The position numbers were made by a program, and so were the translations under genes. A stretch of DNA of 64,000 nt from Pseudomonas petrae (GTDB taxonomy: Bacteria; Pseudomonadota; Gammaproteobacteria; Pseudomonadales; Pseudomonadaceae), in contig NZ_JAKJXE010000007.1 in NCBI RefSeq assembly GCF_021728295.1, positions 186,001 to 250,000 of the forward strand, given 5' to 3'. A model generated the notes under the pieces. That model was not told the origin of the DNA. It did no database searches and worked only from the letters and a program-made list of their open reading frames with translations. Of this stretch, positions 10,301 through 17,434 are shown in pieces (the stretch's first letter is position 1; every line of letters begins with the position of its first letter).

Positions 10301-10420
10301 GGAGTCAGACGGCACAAACGCGGCGAACGCGGTGGCCGAGCCATAAAGACCAAGCAGTGCGCCCATCATCAGCTTGCCCAGATAAAGTCTTGCTCTGCGG
10401 CACCACTCAACGTTTGGCAT
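7331..10420 (-). CDS. pilY1: PilY1, pilus tip-associated adhesin/mechanosensor
   Basis: 1029 aa. After a signal peptide (about residues 1-34) comes a von Willebrand A-like domain with the MIDAS motif D57-x-S59-x-S61 in LLVDDSGSMN. The C-terminal half is the PilC/PilY1 beta-propeller, with a calcium loop near residue 963 (DTNGDGQVNSGD). PilY1 caps the pilus with the minor pilins, promotes pilus extension against PilT, and takes part in surface sensing and adhesion. The start overlaps pilX by 14 bases. The protein ends RRIMWRQIR; the same motif reappears, oddly, at the end of the second pilX (13090-13119). Only one pilY1 is present in the window. Confidence 0.95.
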   Translation of the reverse strand: MPNVEWCRRARLYLGKLMMGALLGLYGSATAFAAFVPSDSPLLTVGSVTPNVMLLVDDSGSMNSIIWASGFDPNADPVPVYSCSSDFNCNNVTAMDMTDTNFFVGNLRTGGCDPGYDGFYKFTTRARVCLKLPDPVGSGNTRYTTAYISYLLYGTSLSKKDYTDDSIPDDYRINVARTVSAALVASNRNLRIGLATFNPPTSRDSGPGGNIARAISDLSLTTSTTANQATANYNALISSINGLAAIANTPLAETYYEVTRYFRGMTPYYNSTPTTYTSPIQYRCQRNYGVVITDGLPTYDRTFPTNDPLGGASLPNWDPNDNDGDNLSGDGEGDTLYLDDIAKFAYDIDMRIGGTDAAGKSWDATDFIKQNMFTYTVGFTAANAMLSNAAVNGKGTYYQATDSAGLNTALSAALNDITSRAGTGGGVASNSSSLLSTSVFFQTQYDPTDWRGTIKALAISADGTINAAAPLWSTDKQIIPGITATYESWNSLTSAVIPLSFLSFSLPQQLVLSANLPLGISGLDLVQWSKGINKTGLKTRSVLLGDVINSPLAYASPTDNPASDPASDNSYSTYLDIKSNSMTPSLVVNANDGLVNVINPSTGDRRYAYMPSTVLANLHYVADPNYINGVSHKFLVDGQISIVDVQFASSWKTLAIGGAGSGGKGFYALQLFNAGALNTVKALWDISSVSTGFANMGYAYAKPEVAQLPDGRWAAFISNGYGSTTGIASLFVVDVSNGALIKEIPVDTSGNNGLSSVKLRVNAQSVVQYAYGGDLKGQMWKFDFTGQTASTWKVGLGGSPLFTASGGANQPITAQPVVGNNPNGGKMVYFGTGKLLEASDKTTTATQAFYAVWDNDGTSANYRESDLVAQAINGVSTAASGPIFTTTQNDVNYAAKKGFYLPLIYNSVATGERVIYPAVLAFGRVQFTTAIVDTGDPCSSSGSGRFVDLDALSGRMLSYPVLDTNGDGQVNSGDATSSGFLVSGGVPSVVRLDKANGNQAIAVGGLAVPLTVTELGGVSDRRIMWRQIR

Positions 10421-10907
10421 AGATACTTTCCACTACAGTTCGCGAGTTACCGGACACGCCAACACCGGTGATGCGATACAGCGTCCACGACTCGCTTTCA
10501 TCCCACCCGACGAGATTAACGTTGACCGGGTCTTTCGTTGTCGCGATTTTCTGGACAGCCCAAAAACCTCCCGGAATCGCGGTCCATGTCACTCCCGAGG
10601 CAGCATTGGCACCTGCGACTTGTACGCTCGCGGCCTCCGCCGGTGGAGTACATTTAGTGCAGGTCGCCAGTTTGTAACTGGTGGCCTGAACCGCAGACTC
10701 CCCCAGACGCACAGCCGCCTCTGCGAACTGAAACGACTCATTGCGTAGCTTGACGCTGCCCGACATCTTCTCCTGAAGCGTCGCATTCTGCATTGACGAA
10801 ATCCCGATCAACGTCAGCAGCAGGAGAAACACCAGACTGACAATCAGCGCCATTCCACGCTCACGGTCCCGGGTACGTTGAACAGTTCTGAGTCTAGCTA
10901 CTTTCAC
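10407..10907 (-). CDS. pilX: Type IV minor pilin PilX
   Basis: 166 aa. Has the PilX/GspK-like N-terminus: a basic lead (RTRDRERG), then MALIVSLVFLLLLTLIGISS, with no glutamate at mature position 5 as is usual in this family. The conserved QNATLQEKMSGS and FQFAEAAVRLGE segments follow. The protein ends VVESIYAKR, and its last codons overlap the pilY1 start. PilX is part of the minor-pilin priming complex with PilV, PilW, FimU and PilE and links to PilY1. Confidence 0.92.
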   Translation of the reverse strand: MKVARLRTVQRTRDRERGMALIVSLVFLLLLTLIGISSMQNATLQEKMSGSVKLRNESFQFAEAAVRLGESAVQATSYKLATCTKCTPPAEAASVQVAGANAASGVTWTAIPGGFWAVQKIATTKDPVNVNLVGWDESESWTLYRITGVGVSGNSRTVVESIYAKR

Positions 10908-10918
10908 GATGGCAACAC

Positions 10919-11611
10919 CTAATAGAGACGGTTGCGTAGAGCGGTCAACACGCTGAACGTCTGGTTTTTAACTCGACCTGTTGCGTCTGTCATCTCCAGT
11001 GTCAGCCGCACGCTACGCACCAGATTCGTGTTGGCAGGCGTCGCGGTGTAACCCGTAATGACTGTGTCGGAAGCCGTGTTGGCAGTGCCGAACACTACCG
11101 TGAACTTGTTCACGTTATTGACGATGGCAGCCCCCCCTAGAAGTATCTGCTTATTCGCAAACTGGTAGACGAGCTGACGTATCGGAAACGCCAACTCATT
11201 GGCGGCAGGGACGGCAGTACCGCTTCTAGCGGTCGCTCCCGACTTGCAGTCAGAGGTAACGGTCCAGGTTGGAACACCGCCGTTGTTCCCCACATCTGCT
11301 GTCACCAGCGTGAGCTTCGTTGTAGCGTTATCCCATTGGATCGGAGTCACCTGCGCAGCATTGAAGTCGCTTTTGGCACTGGCGTCAGTGATCGTCGCAA
11401 GACAGCCAAACATCCCGACCATGCGTATTTCCTGGGCCATTTTAGTAAGGATGAAACGCGCGTCCTCCTGCATGACCGCCGAGGCATTCTGGGACAGATA
11501 GGTGTTCTTGGCTGAAATGAAAATCTGGATGACGCCCGCCACTATTAGCAGACCCAACAGCAGCGAGATCATGATCTCGATCAGGCCGAAGCCTTTGGCG
11601 CGGTGCATCAT
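10919..11611 (-). CDS. pilW: Type IV minor pilin PilW
   Basis: 230 aa. Prepilin-type N-terminus AKGFGLIEIMISLLLGLLIVAGVIQIF with the G/F cleavage site and E5, then the PilW-specific stretch QEDARFILTKMAQEIRMVGMFGC. The start lies at two consecutive ATG codons (11611 or 11608) that overlap the pilV stop, so it is coupled to pilV. Role: minor-pilin core of the type IV pilus. Confidence 0.93.
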   Translation of the reverse strand: MMHRAKGFGLIEIMISLLLGLLIVAGVIQIFISAKNTYLSQNASAVMQEDARFILTKMAQEIRMVGMFGCLATITDASAKSDFNAAQVTPIQWDNATTKLTLVTADVGNNGGVPTWTVTSDCKSGATARSGTAVPAANELAFPIRQLVYQFANKQILLGGAAIVNNVNKFTVVFGTANTASDTVITGYTATPANTNLVRSVRLTLEMTDATGRVKNQTFSVLTALRNRLY

Positions 11612-12069
11612 TGCGCCACCTTCGTATCTATCGCTACACGACTCTTCACCATAAATGTCTGCAAAGTATTTGCCTTGTTTGCGGCCCGGGCATCACTCCA
11701 GCTCACAGTAATGGTGACCTCCCTCTTGTTGACAACAATGCTTCCATCACCTGTCGCGAGGTCGAGGTTCTGAATGTTAGTCTTGAAATCATAGAGATCC
11801 TGCGTACGCGGGACATTCAGATCACCACCAGACGGTGCTGCCGAAAGGGACGCCAGCTGATAATCAACATCCGGATTGGCACGTATGCGGTCCATCATGT
11901 CGTAGGCAATGAAGCTGGCCTGGCTGCTCGTTCTTGAACTGTCGGTGTATTTCAGCGCATTCAACTGGAGCGCTGCCGCACCCAACAGTCCGATGGCCAG
12001 AACAAGCAAGGAGACCAACACTTCAATCAGCGTCGTGCCTTTTTGCCGGGAAGTCATTTTCGCGTTCAT
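11608..12069 (-). CDS. pilV: Type IV minor pilin PilV
   Basis: 153 aa from the ATG at 12069, which overlaps the fimU stop in a TGATG junction; the frame is open 12 codons further up but that part lies in fimU. The leader MNAKMTSRQKG precedes TTLIEVLVSLLVLAIGLLGAAAL, with the PilV hallmark LQLNALKYTDSS and RIRANPD. Minor pilin of the pilus priming complex. Confidence 0.92.
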   Translation of the reverse strand: MNAKMTSRQKGTTLIEVLVSLLVLAIGLLGAAALQLNALKYTDSSRTSSQASFIAYDMMDRIRANPDVDYQLASLSAAPSGGDLNVPRTQDLYDFKTNIQNLDLATGDGSIVVNKREVTITVSWSDARAANKANTLQTFMVKSRVAIDTKVAQ

Positions 12070-12545
12070 CAGCAGCCGCCTAATACGATACGACCGCTGA
12101 GGCATATGTTGATCACTCTGGTGATGGTGCCGCGGTTATAGGTGATGACCAAAGCAGCCGCAGGCGTCGGCACCGGGGCGGCCAAACCGCCCAGGTTGTT
12201 GAAGTCAATCGCGCTGGGATTACCACTTACTGCGAGGACTGATCCAGAGTCCATCGCCGACAGGACTCGCAGAATCGGAATCGGTGCCGCAGGATCAATG
12301 GCAGTCAACTGAGTATTCCAGGCACCACCCGCCACGGCTGGTGTTATACGAATGACAGTTCCACTGTTTATCGCTTGCTGGCGCGCATAGTTAAGGAAAC
12401 GCTGAAAATCGCTTACTTCCGTGTCGGCCTTGGTGTTCTGGATGGTAGTACTGAAGCTTGGAATGGCGATCGCCGCGAGGATGCCGACCAACGTGATGGT
12501 CACCAGCAACTCGACCAGCGTAAAACCCCGACACCGTTTGGGCAT
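12069..12545 (-). CDS. fimU: GspH/FimT-family minor pilin FimU
   Basis: 158 aa. Class III signal MPKRCRG followed by [24 protein letters not shown], then a GspH-like head ending in a cysteine pair (INICLSGRIVLGGC). It is the first gene of the complete minor-pilin operon, with a strong Shine-Dalgarno (AAGGAGAG) ahead of ATG 12545. I call it FimU from its position directly before pilV; FimT and FimU are close paralogues and the split is partly positional. The operon promoter must lie in 12546-12670, between this gene and the end of the second pilE. Confidence 0.85.
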   Translation of the reverse strand: MPKRCRGFTLVELLVTITLVGILAAIAIPSFSTTIQNTKADTEVSDFQRFLNYARQQAINSGTVIRITPAVAGGAWNTQLTAIDPAAPIPILRVLSAMDSGSVLAVSGNPSAIDFNNLGGLAAPVPTPAAALVITYNRGTITRVINICLSGRIVLGGC

Positions 12546-12670
12546 TTAATCTCTCCTTAATGGAGAAACTATATAGCAACCGGTTGTTTCAATATTTGCC
12601 GGGGGGATGTGTGGCTGTTTTCGACGGACGAACGCCCTGACGCCCTGTGCCGCAGCCCTCATATGTCATC

Positions 12671-13093
12671 TCAGCGCCCCCAACACCCCGACACACTGGC
12701 AGCCCCCGACATCCCGAGGTTGTCGCGCCTGCCGGTGTGTTCCAGCACAAAGCTGCCGCAGGCATCACCTCCCATCATCCCCCCGCCCATCGGAGACGCG
12801 GTCAGCGTAAACGCCCGCTCCTTCCGCTCAGCCCCTATCCGATAAAACGCATTCCCGACCGACACCTCATGACTAAACGCCGGCGGCCCGCTGACGTCCG
12901 AGTATTGCCCTGCCCGCGAATGAAACCGCTCCAGCTTCTGCGCCTCTTCAACCAGCACCCCAGCGATCTCGGAGCGGCGGGCTTTCCGGGTGTATTCGCT
13001 GTATTGCGGGTACGCGACGGCGGCGAGTATCGCGACGATGGCGATGGCAATCAGCAGTTCGATCAGGGTGAAGCCTGCGGTTGCTCTGTTCAT
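12671..13093 (-). CDS. PilE paralogue of the second minor-pilin block
   Basis: 140 aa from the ATG at 13093, which overlaps the preceding pilX-like stop as ATGA. Prepilin signal MNRATAGFTLIELLIAIAIVAILAAVAYPQYSEYTRKARRSEIAGVLVEEAQKLERF is clearly paralogous to the pilE at 6928 region, and the ending with CGSF and GCWGR keeps both D-loop cysteines. It should be processed by PilD. It is the last gene of a pilV-pilW-pilX-pilE block that lacks pilY1. Whether it is functional or a decaying duplicate cannot be told; the reading frame is intact. Confidence 0.88.
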   Translation of the reverse strand: MNRATAGFTLIELLIAIAIVAILAAVAYPQYSEYTRKARRSEIAGVLVEEAQKLERFHSRAGQYSDVSGPPAFSHEVSVGNAFYRIGAERKERAFTLTASPMGGGMMGGDACGSFVLEHTGRRDNLGMSGAASVSGCWGR

Positions 13094-13581
13094 TGCCGCT
13101 GCCGCCACATGACGCGACGCTCCTGGGTGTGAATGCTTTCGAGCACGGTGCGTGAGTCGCCCGCGATGCCGATGGCCGTCACGCGATACAGGGTCCAGAG
13201 TTGATCGTCTGCGCCACCGGCCGGTTGGTCGGTTTGGCCGACATGCTGAATGCCGTAAAAACCACCCTTCGTCGCGACCCAATCCATACCCGAGACCCCG
13301 CCCGGTCCGCTGCTGGACAGGGTCAGCGCTTCAGGCGGCGGCAGACACCTCGCTGGCGACGAACAAGCCGGCAGGGAGAATACGGGCGCCATGAGTTTCG
13401 CTTCCGCGATGCGCAGCGCTGTCTCGGCGGACTGAAACGATGCATCGCGCCGCGTGAAGGTGCCGGCCACTTTTTCCTGGAGCGTGGCGTTCTGCATCGA
13501 CGATGTCGCCAACAGGGTCAGCAACAAGAGGAACACCAAACTGACGATCAACACCGCACCACGTTGTGCATTCACGCTCAT
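13090..13581 (-). CDS. PilX paralogue with PilY1-like C-terminal tail
   Basis: 163 aa from the ATG at 13581 (MSVNAQRGAVLIVSLVF), four bases after the pilW-like stop. The body matches the pilX at 10407-10907 closely (SSMQNATLQEK, FQSAETALRIAEAK, LWTLYRVTAIGIAGDSRTVLESI). The last ten residues are extra, ERRVMWRQRQ, and resemble the end of PilY1 (RRIMWRQIR) in this same window. This suggests a deletion that joined the pilX 3' end to the last codons of a former pilY1. The first pilX ends VVESIYAKR. Confidence 0.87.
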   Translation of the reverse strand: MSVNAQRGAVLIVSLVFLLLLTLLATSSMQNATLQEKVAGTFTRRDASFQSAETALRIAEAKLMAPVFSLPACSSPARCLPPPEALTLSSSGPGGVSGMDWVATKGGFYGIQHVGQTDQPAGGADDQLWTLYRVTAIGIAGDSRTVLESIHTQERRVMWRQRQ

Positions 13582-13585
13582 GCCC

Positions 13586-14287
13586 TCACCCCAGCCGATT
13601 ACGGAGGGCAGCGACAACGTCAATGGTTTGTTCCTGCACCCGGGCCGCAGGGTCGAACAAGGTCAGGGTCAGTCGCACGCTGCGGACCAGAGAGGGGTCG
13701 GCAGCGGCGGCGTAACGCGCAATGGAGCGCTCGTTGATCGAGCCGGCGACGCCAAACAGCACGCTGAACGCGCGCACGTTGCTGACCAGAGGCTGGCCGT
13801 TCAGTGACAGTTCATTGCGCGCTTTGTTGAAGCGATACACCTGCCGGTGCAACGGCATTGCGGCCTCATCCGCAGCAAGTCGGGGCGCCCGGCCATTGGA
13901 GTACGCGGTGGCGGATGACACGCAGTCGGTGTGAATGACCCAGGTCGACCAGCCGCCACCCTCTCCTGTTCCGGCCGTGGCGAGGGTCAGTGTCTGAGAG
14001 CTGGCGTCCCAGTGGATCGGCTCTTCAAACGCCTTGGAGAAGCCATTGCCGACGCTGGCGTCGTCGACTTTTCCCAAGCAGCCGAACATGCCCACCAGCC
14101 GCACTTCCTGGACCATTTTGCTGAGCACAAATCGCGCGTCTTCCTGCAGGCTGGCGGACGATGTCTGACTGGCATAGCTGCTTTTTGAGCTGATGAATAT
14201 CTGCATCAAAGCCAGCGACATCACCAATCCCAGCATCAGCGCCAGCAGAACTTCGACGAGGCCAAATCCCTTCTGCACAACTTTCAT
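13586..14287 (-). CDS. PilW paralogue of the second minor-pilin block
   Basis: 233 aa from ATG 14287, which overlaps the pilV-like stop as ATGA. N-terminus MKVVQKGFGLVEVLLALMLGLVMSLALMQIF with cleavage site and E5, then QEDARFVLSKMVQEVRLVGMFGCLG as in PilW. Paralogue of the pilW at 10919-11611. Intact, translationally coupled gene, so at least its reading frame is being maintained. Confidence 0.88.
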   Translation of the reverse strand: MKVVQKGFGLVEVLLALMLGLVMSLALMQIFISSKSSYASQTSSASLQEDARFVLSKMVQEVRLVGMFGCLGKVDDASVGNGFSKAFEEPIHWDASSQTLTLATAGTGEGGGWSTWVIHTDCVSSATAYSNGRAPRLAADEAAMPLHRQVYRFNKARNELSLNGQPLVSNVRAFSVLFGVAGSINERSIARYAAAADPSLVRSVRLTLTLFDPAARVQEQTIDVVAALRNRLG

Positions 14288-14739
14288 GGCCGTGCGCTCC
14301 GCTCGGCAGAGACATCGGCGGTCAGCGTGAGCGTTTGCTGATGCGCGGCCTCTTGGCTGGCGCGGGAATCGTCCCATTTCAAGGTGAGGGTCACGCTCGA
14401 TCCCGCCACCGCAATCGATGCCTCGGCGTCGTCACCGACCGCGCGTTTCAATTGCGTCGCGAAGTCATACAGGTCTTGCTGTCGAGGGACGGCGAGACTG
14501 CCGGACGTCGGCGCCTGACTCAGCGACGCCAGCGCGTAACTGGCGTCCGGATTGGCGCGGATGCGCTCGAACAGATCATGGGCGATGAAGCTGACGTGCA
14601 TGCTGCGCATCGAACTGTCGGTGTATTTCAGCGCGCTGAGCTGCAACATCGCCACGCCCAATATGCCAACGCTGAAGATCAGCAACGCGACCAGCACTTC
14701 AATCAATGTCATCCCTGATTGCATCGTCTTCGCTCCCAT
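14284..14739 (-). CDS. PilV paralogue of the second minor-pilin block
   Basis: 151 aa from ATG 14739 (MGAKTMQSGMTLIEVLVALL). Shares with the other PilV the segments LQLSALKYTDSS, RIRANPD, LASLSQAP and VPRQQDLYDF. It is the first gene of the second block; no fimU-type gene precedes it on the same strand, and the FimT-like gene starts divergently 167 bases away. The large upstream open frame has no prepilin signal, so the start was placed at the conserved leader. Confidence 0.87.
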   Translation of the reverse strand: MGAKTMQSGMTLIEVLVALLIFSVGILGVAMLQLSALKYTDSSMRSMHVSFIAHDLFERIRANPDASYALASLSQAPTSGSLAVPRQQDLYDFATQLKRAVGDDAEASIAVAGSSVTLTLKWDDSRASQEAAHQQTLTLTADVSAERSARP

Positions 14740-14906
14740 CACCCACCTCTGCCATTGCCATGCAGCCACCAGTGAAGCCGATGCGCGGCGGTTTGCCCGG
14801 AGGATGTGTAACGGCGGCTTGCGGACATATCGGCTGACAATCGGCCCGGTTGTCAGGGCGGCTAGGCAGGTGTTTCCTTGAGCGTCGCACTCAACGGAAG
14901 ACGCTC

Positions 14907-15410
14907 GTGAAACAGCAAGGATTAACGCTGATTGAACTGCTGGCAGGGTTGGTGATTGTCGGTATCGTCGCCACGCTGGCGATTCCCGCCTTCGGGCAAC
15001 TGATCGACTCACAACGACGTCAGGACACGGCTCAGCAACTGGCCAGCGGGCTGCGAATGGCGCGGACCGAAGCGATTCTGCGCAGTCAGCCGGTGGTGAT
15101 GCAGGCGCTGGAAGATGACTGGAGCCGAGGCTGGAATGTGTTCGTCGACAGCAACCGCAACCAGTTCAGGGACGAGGGCGAGCTGTTACTGGCCGAGTTC
15201 GCCACCCACCCCAATGTCAGGGTGGTGGGCAACAGCAAGGTGGCCGTGCGCATTGGTTTTGATAACACGGGGCGGCTGCTGAACAACGCCAACGGGACAC
15301 TGGCGGTCTGTCTCAAAGACCCACCCGCCAGTCGCTATCAGTTGGCGATTGCGGTGACCGGCAGGGTCACGCTGCGATCCGAGGGATTCGGCAGCGAGCC
15401 CTGCGCATGA
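14907..15410 (+). CDS. fimT: GspH/FimT-family pseudopilin (FimT-like)
   Basis: 167 aa from a GTG at 14907 with GGAAG seven bases upstream. The leader VKQQG precedes LTLIELLAGLVIVGIVATLAIPAFGQL, followed by the FimT/GspH pattern (RMARTEAILRSQPVVM, WSRGWNVFVDSNRNQ, DNTGRLLN, CLKDPPASRYQLAI). The C-terminus ends CA. FimT proteins have been linked to DNA binding during natural transformation through a C-terminal GRxR motif; here the corresponding place reads GRVTLR. Divergent from the second pilin block and convergent with ispH, it holds the position that fimT has next to thiO or ispH in other Pseudomonas. FimT rather than FimU is a positional call. Confidence 0.8.
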   Translation: MKQQGLTLIELLAGLVIVGIVATLAIPAFGQLIDSQRRQDTAQQLASGLRMARTEAILRSQPVVMQALEDDWSRGWNVFVDSNRNQFRDEGELLLAEFATHPNVRVVGNSKVAVRIGFDNTGRLLNNANGTLAVCLKDPPASRYQLAIAVTGRVTLRSEGFGSEPCA

Positions 15411-15431
15411 AGCGGTTACAGAATGACCGGA

Positions 15432-16379
15432 TTACAGCAGCGACTTGACGCGCAATTCCTTCGGCATCGAGAAGGTGATGTTTTCCTCGCGCCCGGCCAG
15501 TTCGTCCGCGCCGGTCGCGCCCCAGGCGTGCAGCTGCTGGATCACGCCACGCACCAGGACTTCAGGCGCCGAAGCACCGGCGGTGATACCGATGCGTCCA
15601 ACGCCGTCGAACCAGCTGCGCTGCATGTCTTCGGCGCCGTCGATCAGATAGGCCGGGGTCGACATGCGATCAGCCAGCTCACGCAGGCGATTGGAGTTGG
15701 AGCTGTTCGGGCTGCCGACCACCAGCACCACGTCACACTCATCGGCCAGAACCTTGACCGCATCCTGGCGGTTTTGCGTGGCGTAGCAGATGTCGTCCTT
15801 GCGCGGACCGCCAATGGCCGGGAATCGTGTGCGCAGGGCGTCGATTACTCGGCTGGTGTCGTCCATCGACAGTGTCGTCTGGGTGACGAAGGCAAGGTTC
15901 TCAGGGTTGCTCACCTGAAGATTGGCGACGTCTGCTTCGTCTTCGACCAGATAGATCGCGCCGCCATTACTGGCGTCGTACTGGCCCATCGTACCCTCGA
16001 CTTCAGGATGGCCGGCGTGACCGATCAGGATGCACTCGCGGCCGTCACGGCTGTAGCGCGCCACCTCGATATGCACCTTGGTCACCAGCGGACACGTGGC
16101 GTCGAACACTTTCAGGCCGCGACCTGCCGCCTCGGTGCGCACCGCCTGTGACACACCGTGGGCACTGAAGATCACGATGACGTCGTCCGGCACCTGATCG
16201 AGCTCTTCGACGAAGATAGCGCCACGGCTGCGCAAGTCTTCGACGACGAATTTGTTATGAACCACTTCATGGCGCACGTAGATCGGCGGGCCAAACACTT
16301 CCAGCGCGCGATTGACGATTTCGATCGCACGGTCCACCCCGGCGCAGAATCCACGTGGGTTGGCGAGCTTGATTTGCAT
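15432..16379 (-). CDS. ispH: 4-hydroxy-3-methylbut-2-enyl diphosphate reductase IspH (LytB)
   Basis: 315 aa, normal length. Last enzyme of the MEP pathway, reducing HMBPP to IPP and DMAPP with a 4Fe-4S cluster. The three cluster cysteines are visible in [11 protein letters not shown] (C12), DATCPLVTK and CYATQNRQ, and the motifs HEVVHN and GSPNSSNS are present. Cytoplasmic. It is last in the ribF-ileS-lspA-fkpB-ispH gene string, but a terminator-like hairpin lies between fkpB and ispH. Confidence 0.97.
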   Translation of the reverse strand: MQIKLANPRGFCAGVDRAIEIVNRALEVFGPPIYVRHEVVHNKFVVEDLRSRGAIFVEELDQVPDDVIVIFSAHGVSQAVRTEAAGRGLKVFDATCPLVTKVHIEVARYSRDGRECILIGHAGHPEVEGTMGQYDASNGGAIYLVEDEADVANLQVSNPENLAFVTQTTLSMDDTSRVIDALRTRFPAIGGPRKDDICYATQNRQDAVKVLADECDVVLVVGSPNSSNSNRLRELADRMSTPAYLIDGAEDMQRSWFDGVGRIGITAGASAPEVLVRGVIQQLHAWGATGADELAGREENITFSMPKELRVKSLL

Positions 16380-16411
16380 GATGTGCCTCGTGTCTACGCG
16401 CTATGAAACAT

Positions 16412-16444
16412 AAAAACGAAAAGGCCCCGAGCAGTGCCGGGGCC
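16412..16444 (-). terminator. Terminator-like hairpin between fkpB and ispH
   Basis: Read on the minus strand, ggccccgg and cggggcc arms around a short loop are followed by TTTTCGTTTTT. It lies 17 bases after the fkpB stop and 32 bases before the ispH start. It probably ends or attenuates the upstream operon. Confidence 0.8.
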
Positions 16445-16461
16445 AGGCGCTCTGGCGATGC

Positions 16462-16929
16462 TCAGAGTGCCTTCACCTCGAAAATTTCCACTTCGAAGGT
16501 CAACGTCTTGCCCGCCAGCGGGTGATTGAAATCGACGGTGACCTGATCATCGTCCATCGCTTTCACCACGCCCGGCAGTTCGGTATTCGCCGCATCGTTG
16601 AAGATCACTAGCAGGCCTTCGGACAGCTCCATGTTCTGGAACTGCGAGCGCGGCATGATCTGCAAGTTTTGCGGGTTCGGCTGACCGAAAGCGTTTTCCG
16701 GTGGCACCTGAAGCGTGCGTTTGTCACCTGCTTTGAAGCCAAAAATCAGCGCTTCAAAACCAGGAAGCAGGCTGCCATCGCCGACCTTGAAGGTCGCCGG
16801 CGCCTTGTCGAAGGTGCTGTCGACAGTGTCGCCGTTTTCCAGGTGCAGTGCGAAATGCAGGGTGACTTCCGTGTTCTGACCGATGCGTGTTTCCTGTGTA
16901 GCCTGTTCGGTCATCAACTGATCAGTCAT
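16462..16929 (-). CDS. fkpB: FKBP-type peptidyl-prolyl isomerase FkpB (SlpA-like)
   Basis: 155 aa. Cytoplasmic SlyD/FkpB-type prolyl isomerase: VTLHFALHLENGDTVDSTF, GDGSLLPGFEALIFGFKAGDK and the insert-in-flap region with PENAFGQPNP. The start at 16929 (MTDQLMTEQ) overlaps the lspA stop by eight bases and has GGAG nine bases upstream; the ATG at 16914 is a weaker alternative. Conserved neighbour of lspA and ispH in gammaproteobacteria. Confidence 0.93.
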   Translation of the reverse strand: MTDQLMTEQATQETRIGQNTEVTLHFALHLENGDTVDSTFDKAPATFKVGDGSLLPGFEALIFGFKAGDKRTLQVPPENAFGQPNPQNLQIMPRSQFQNMELSEGLLVIFNDAANTELPGVVKAMDDDQVTVDFNHPLAGKTLTFEVEIFEVKAL

Positions 16930-17434
16930 TGACGGTTTCTCCGGTTTTCTTGCTCTTGAACATGTCCAGAGCCAGCATGATCGCGCCAACGGTAATGGCG
17001 CTGTCCGCGACATTGAAGGCCGGGAAGCCGTGTTCTTTCCAATGCACGAAAATGAAATCTATCACATGGCCAATGAAGATTCGGTCATACAGATTGCCAA
17101 GCGCCCCGCCCAATATCAGGGCAAGGGCAATCGCCAGCCAGGTCTCGTCGCGCCCGAGCCGCTTGAGCCAGACCACCAGCACCCCACTCACCACGACCGC
17201 AATCAACGCAAACAACCAGCGCTGCCAGCCGGAACTGTCGGCCAGGAAGCTGAACGCAGCCCCGGTGTTGTAGGCCAGCATCCAGCTGAAGTAGTCAGGA
17301 AGGATGACGATCTGCTCGTACAACTCCAGACGGTTTTCGAAGTAGAACTTGCTGGCCTGGTCAATGACCACCACCAGCACGCTCAACCACAGCCAACCCA
17401 GTCGGCCCATACGGCCAGCCGATGCATTAGGCAT
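16922..17434 (-). CDS. lspA: Prolipoprotein signal peptidase II LspA
   Basis: 170 aa. Inner-membrane aspartyl protease that removes signal peptides from diacylated prolipoproteins. Four membrane segments are visible. The catalytic aspartates lie in GNLYDRIF and [11 protein letters not shown]. Its start overlaps the end of ileS by eight bases. It serves the several lipoproteins encoded in this window (BamD, the macroglobulin, the DUF4136 pair). Confidence 0.97.
   Translation of the reverse strand: MPNASAGRMGRLGWLWLSVLVVVIDQASKFYFENRLELYEQIVILPDYFSWMLAYNTGAAFSFLADSSGWQRWLFALIAVVVSGVLVVWLKRLGRDETWLAIALALILGGALGNLYDRIFIGHVIDFIFVHWKEHGFPAFNVADSAITVGAIMLALDMFKSKKTGETVND

Noticed and set aside
13586..14287. 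Second minor-pilin block considered as type II secretion pseudopilins
   Set aside because: PilW- and PilV-specific segments (LVGMFGC, LKYTDSS) and similarity to the neighbouring complete set show type IV pilus minor pilins; no gsp genes are present.
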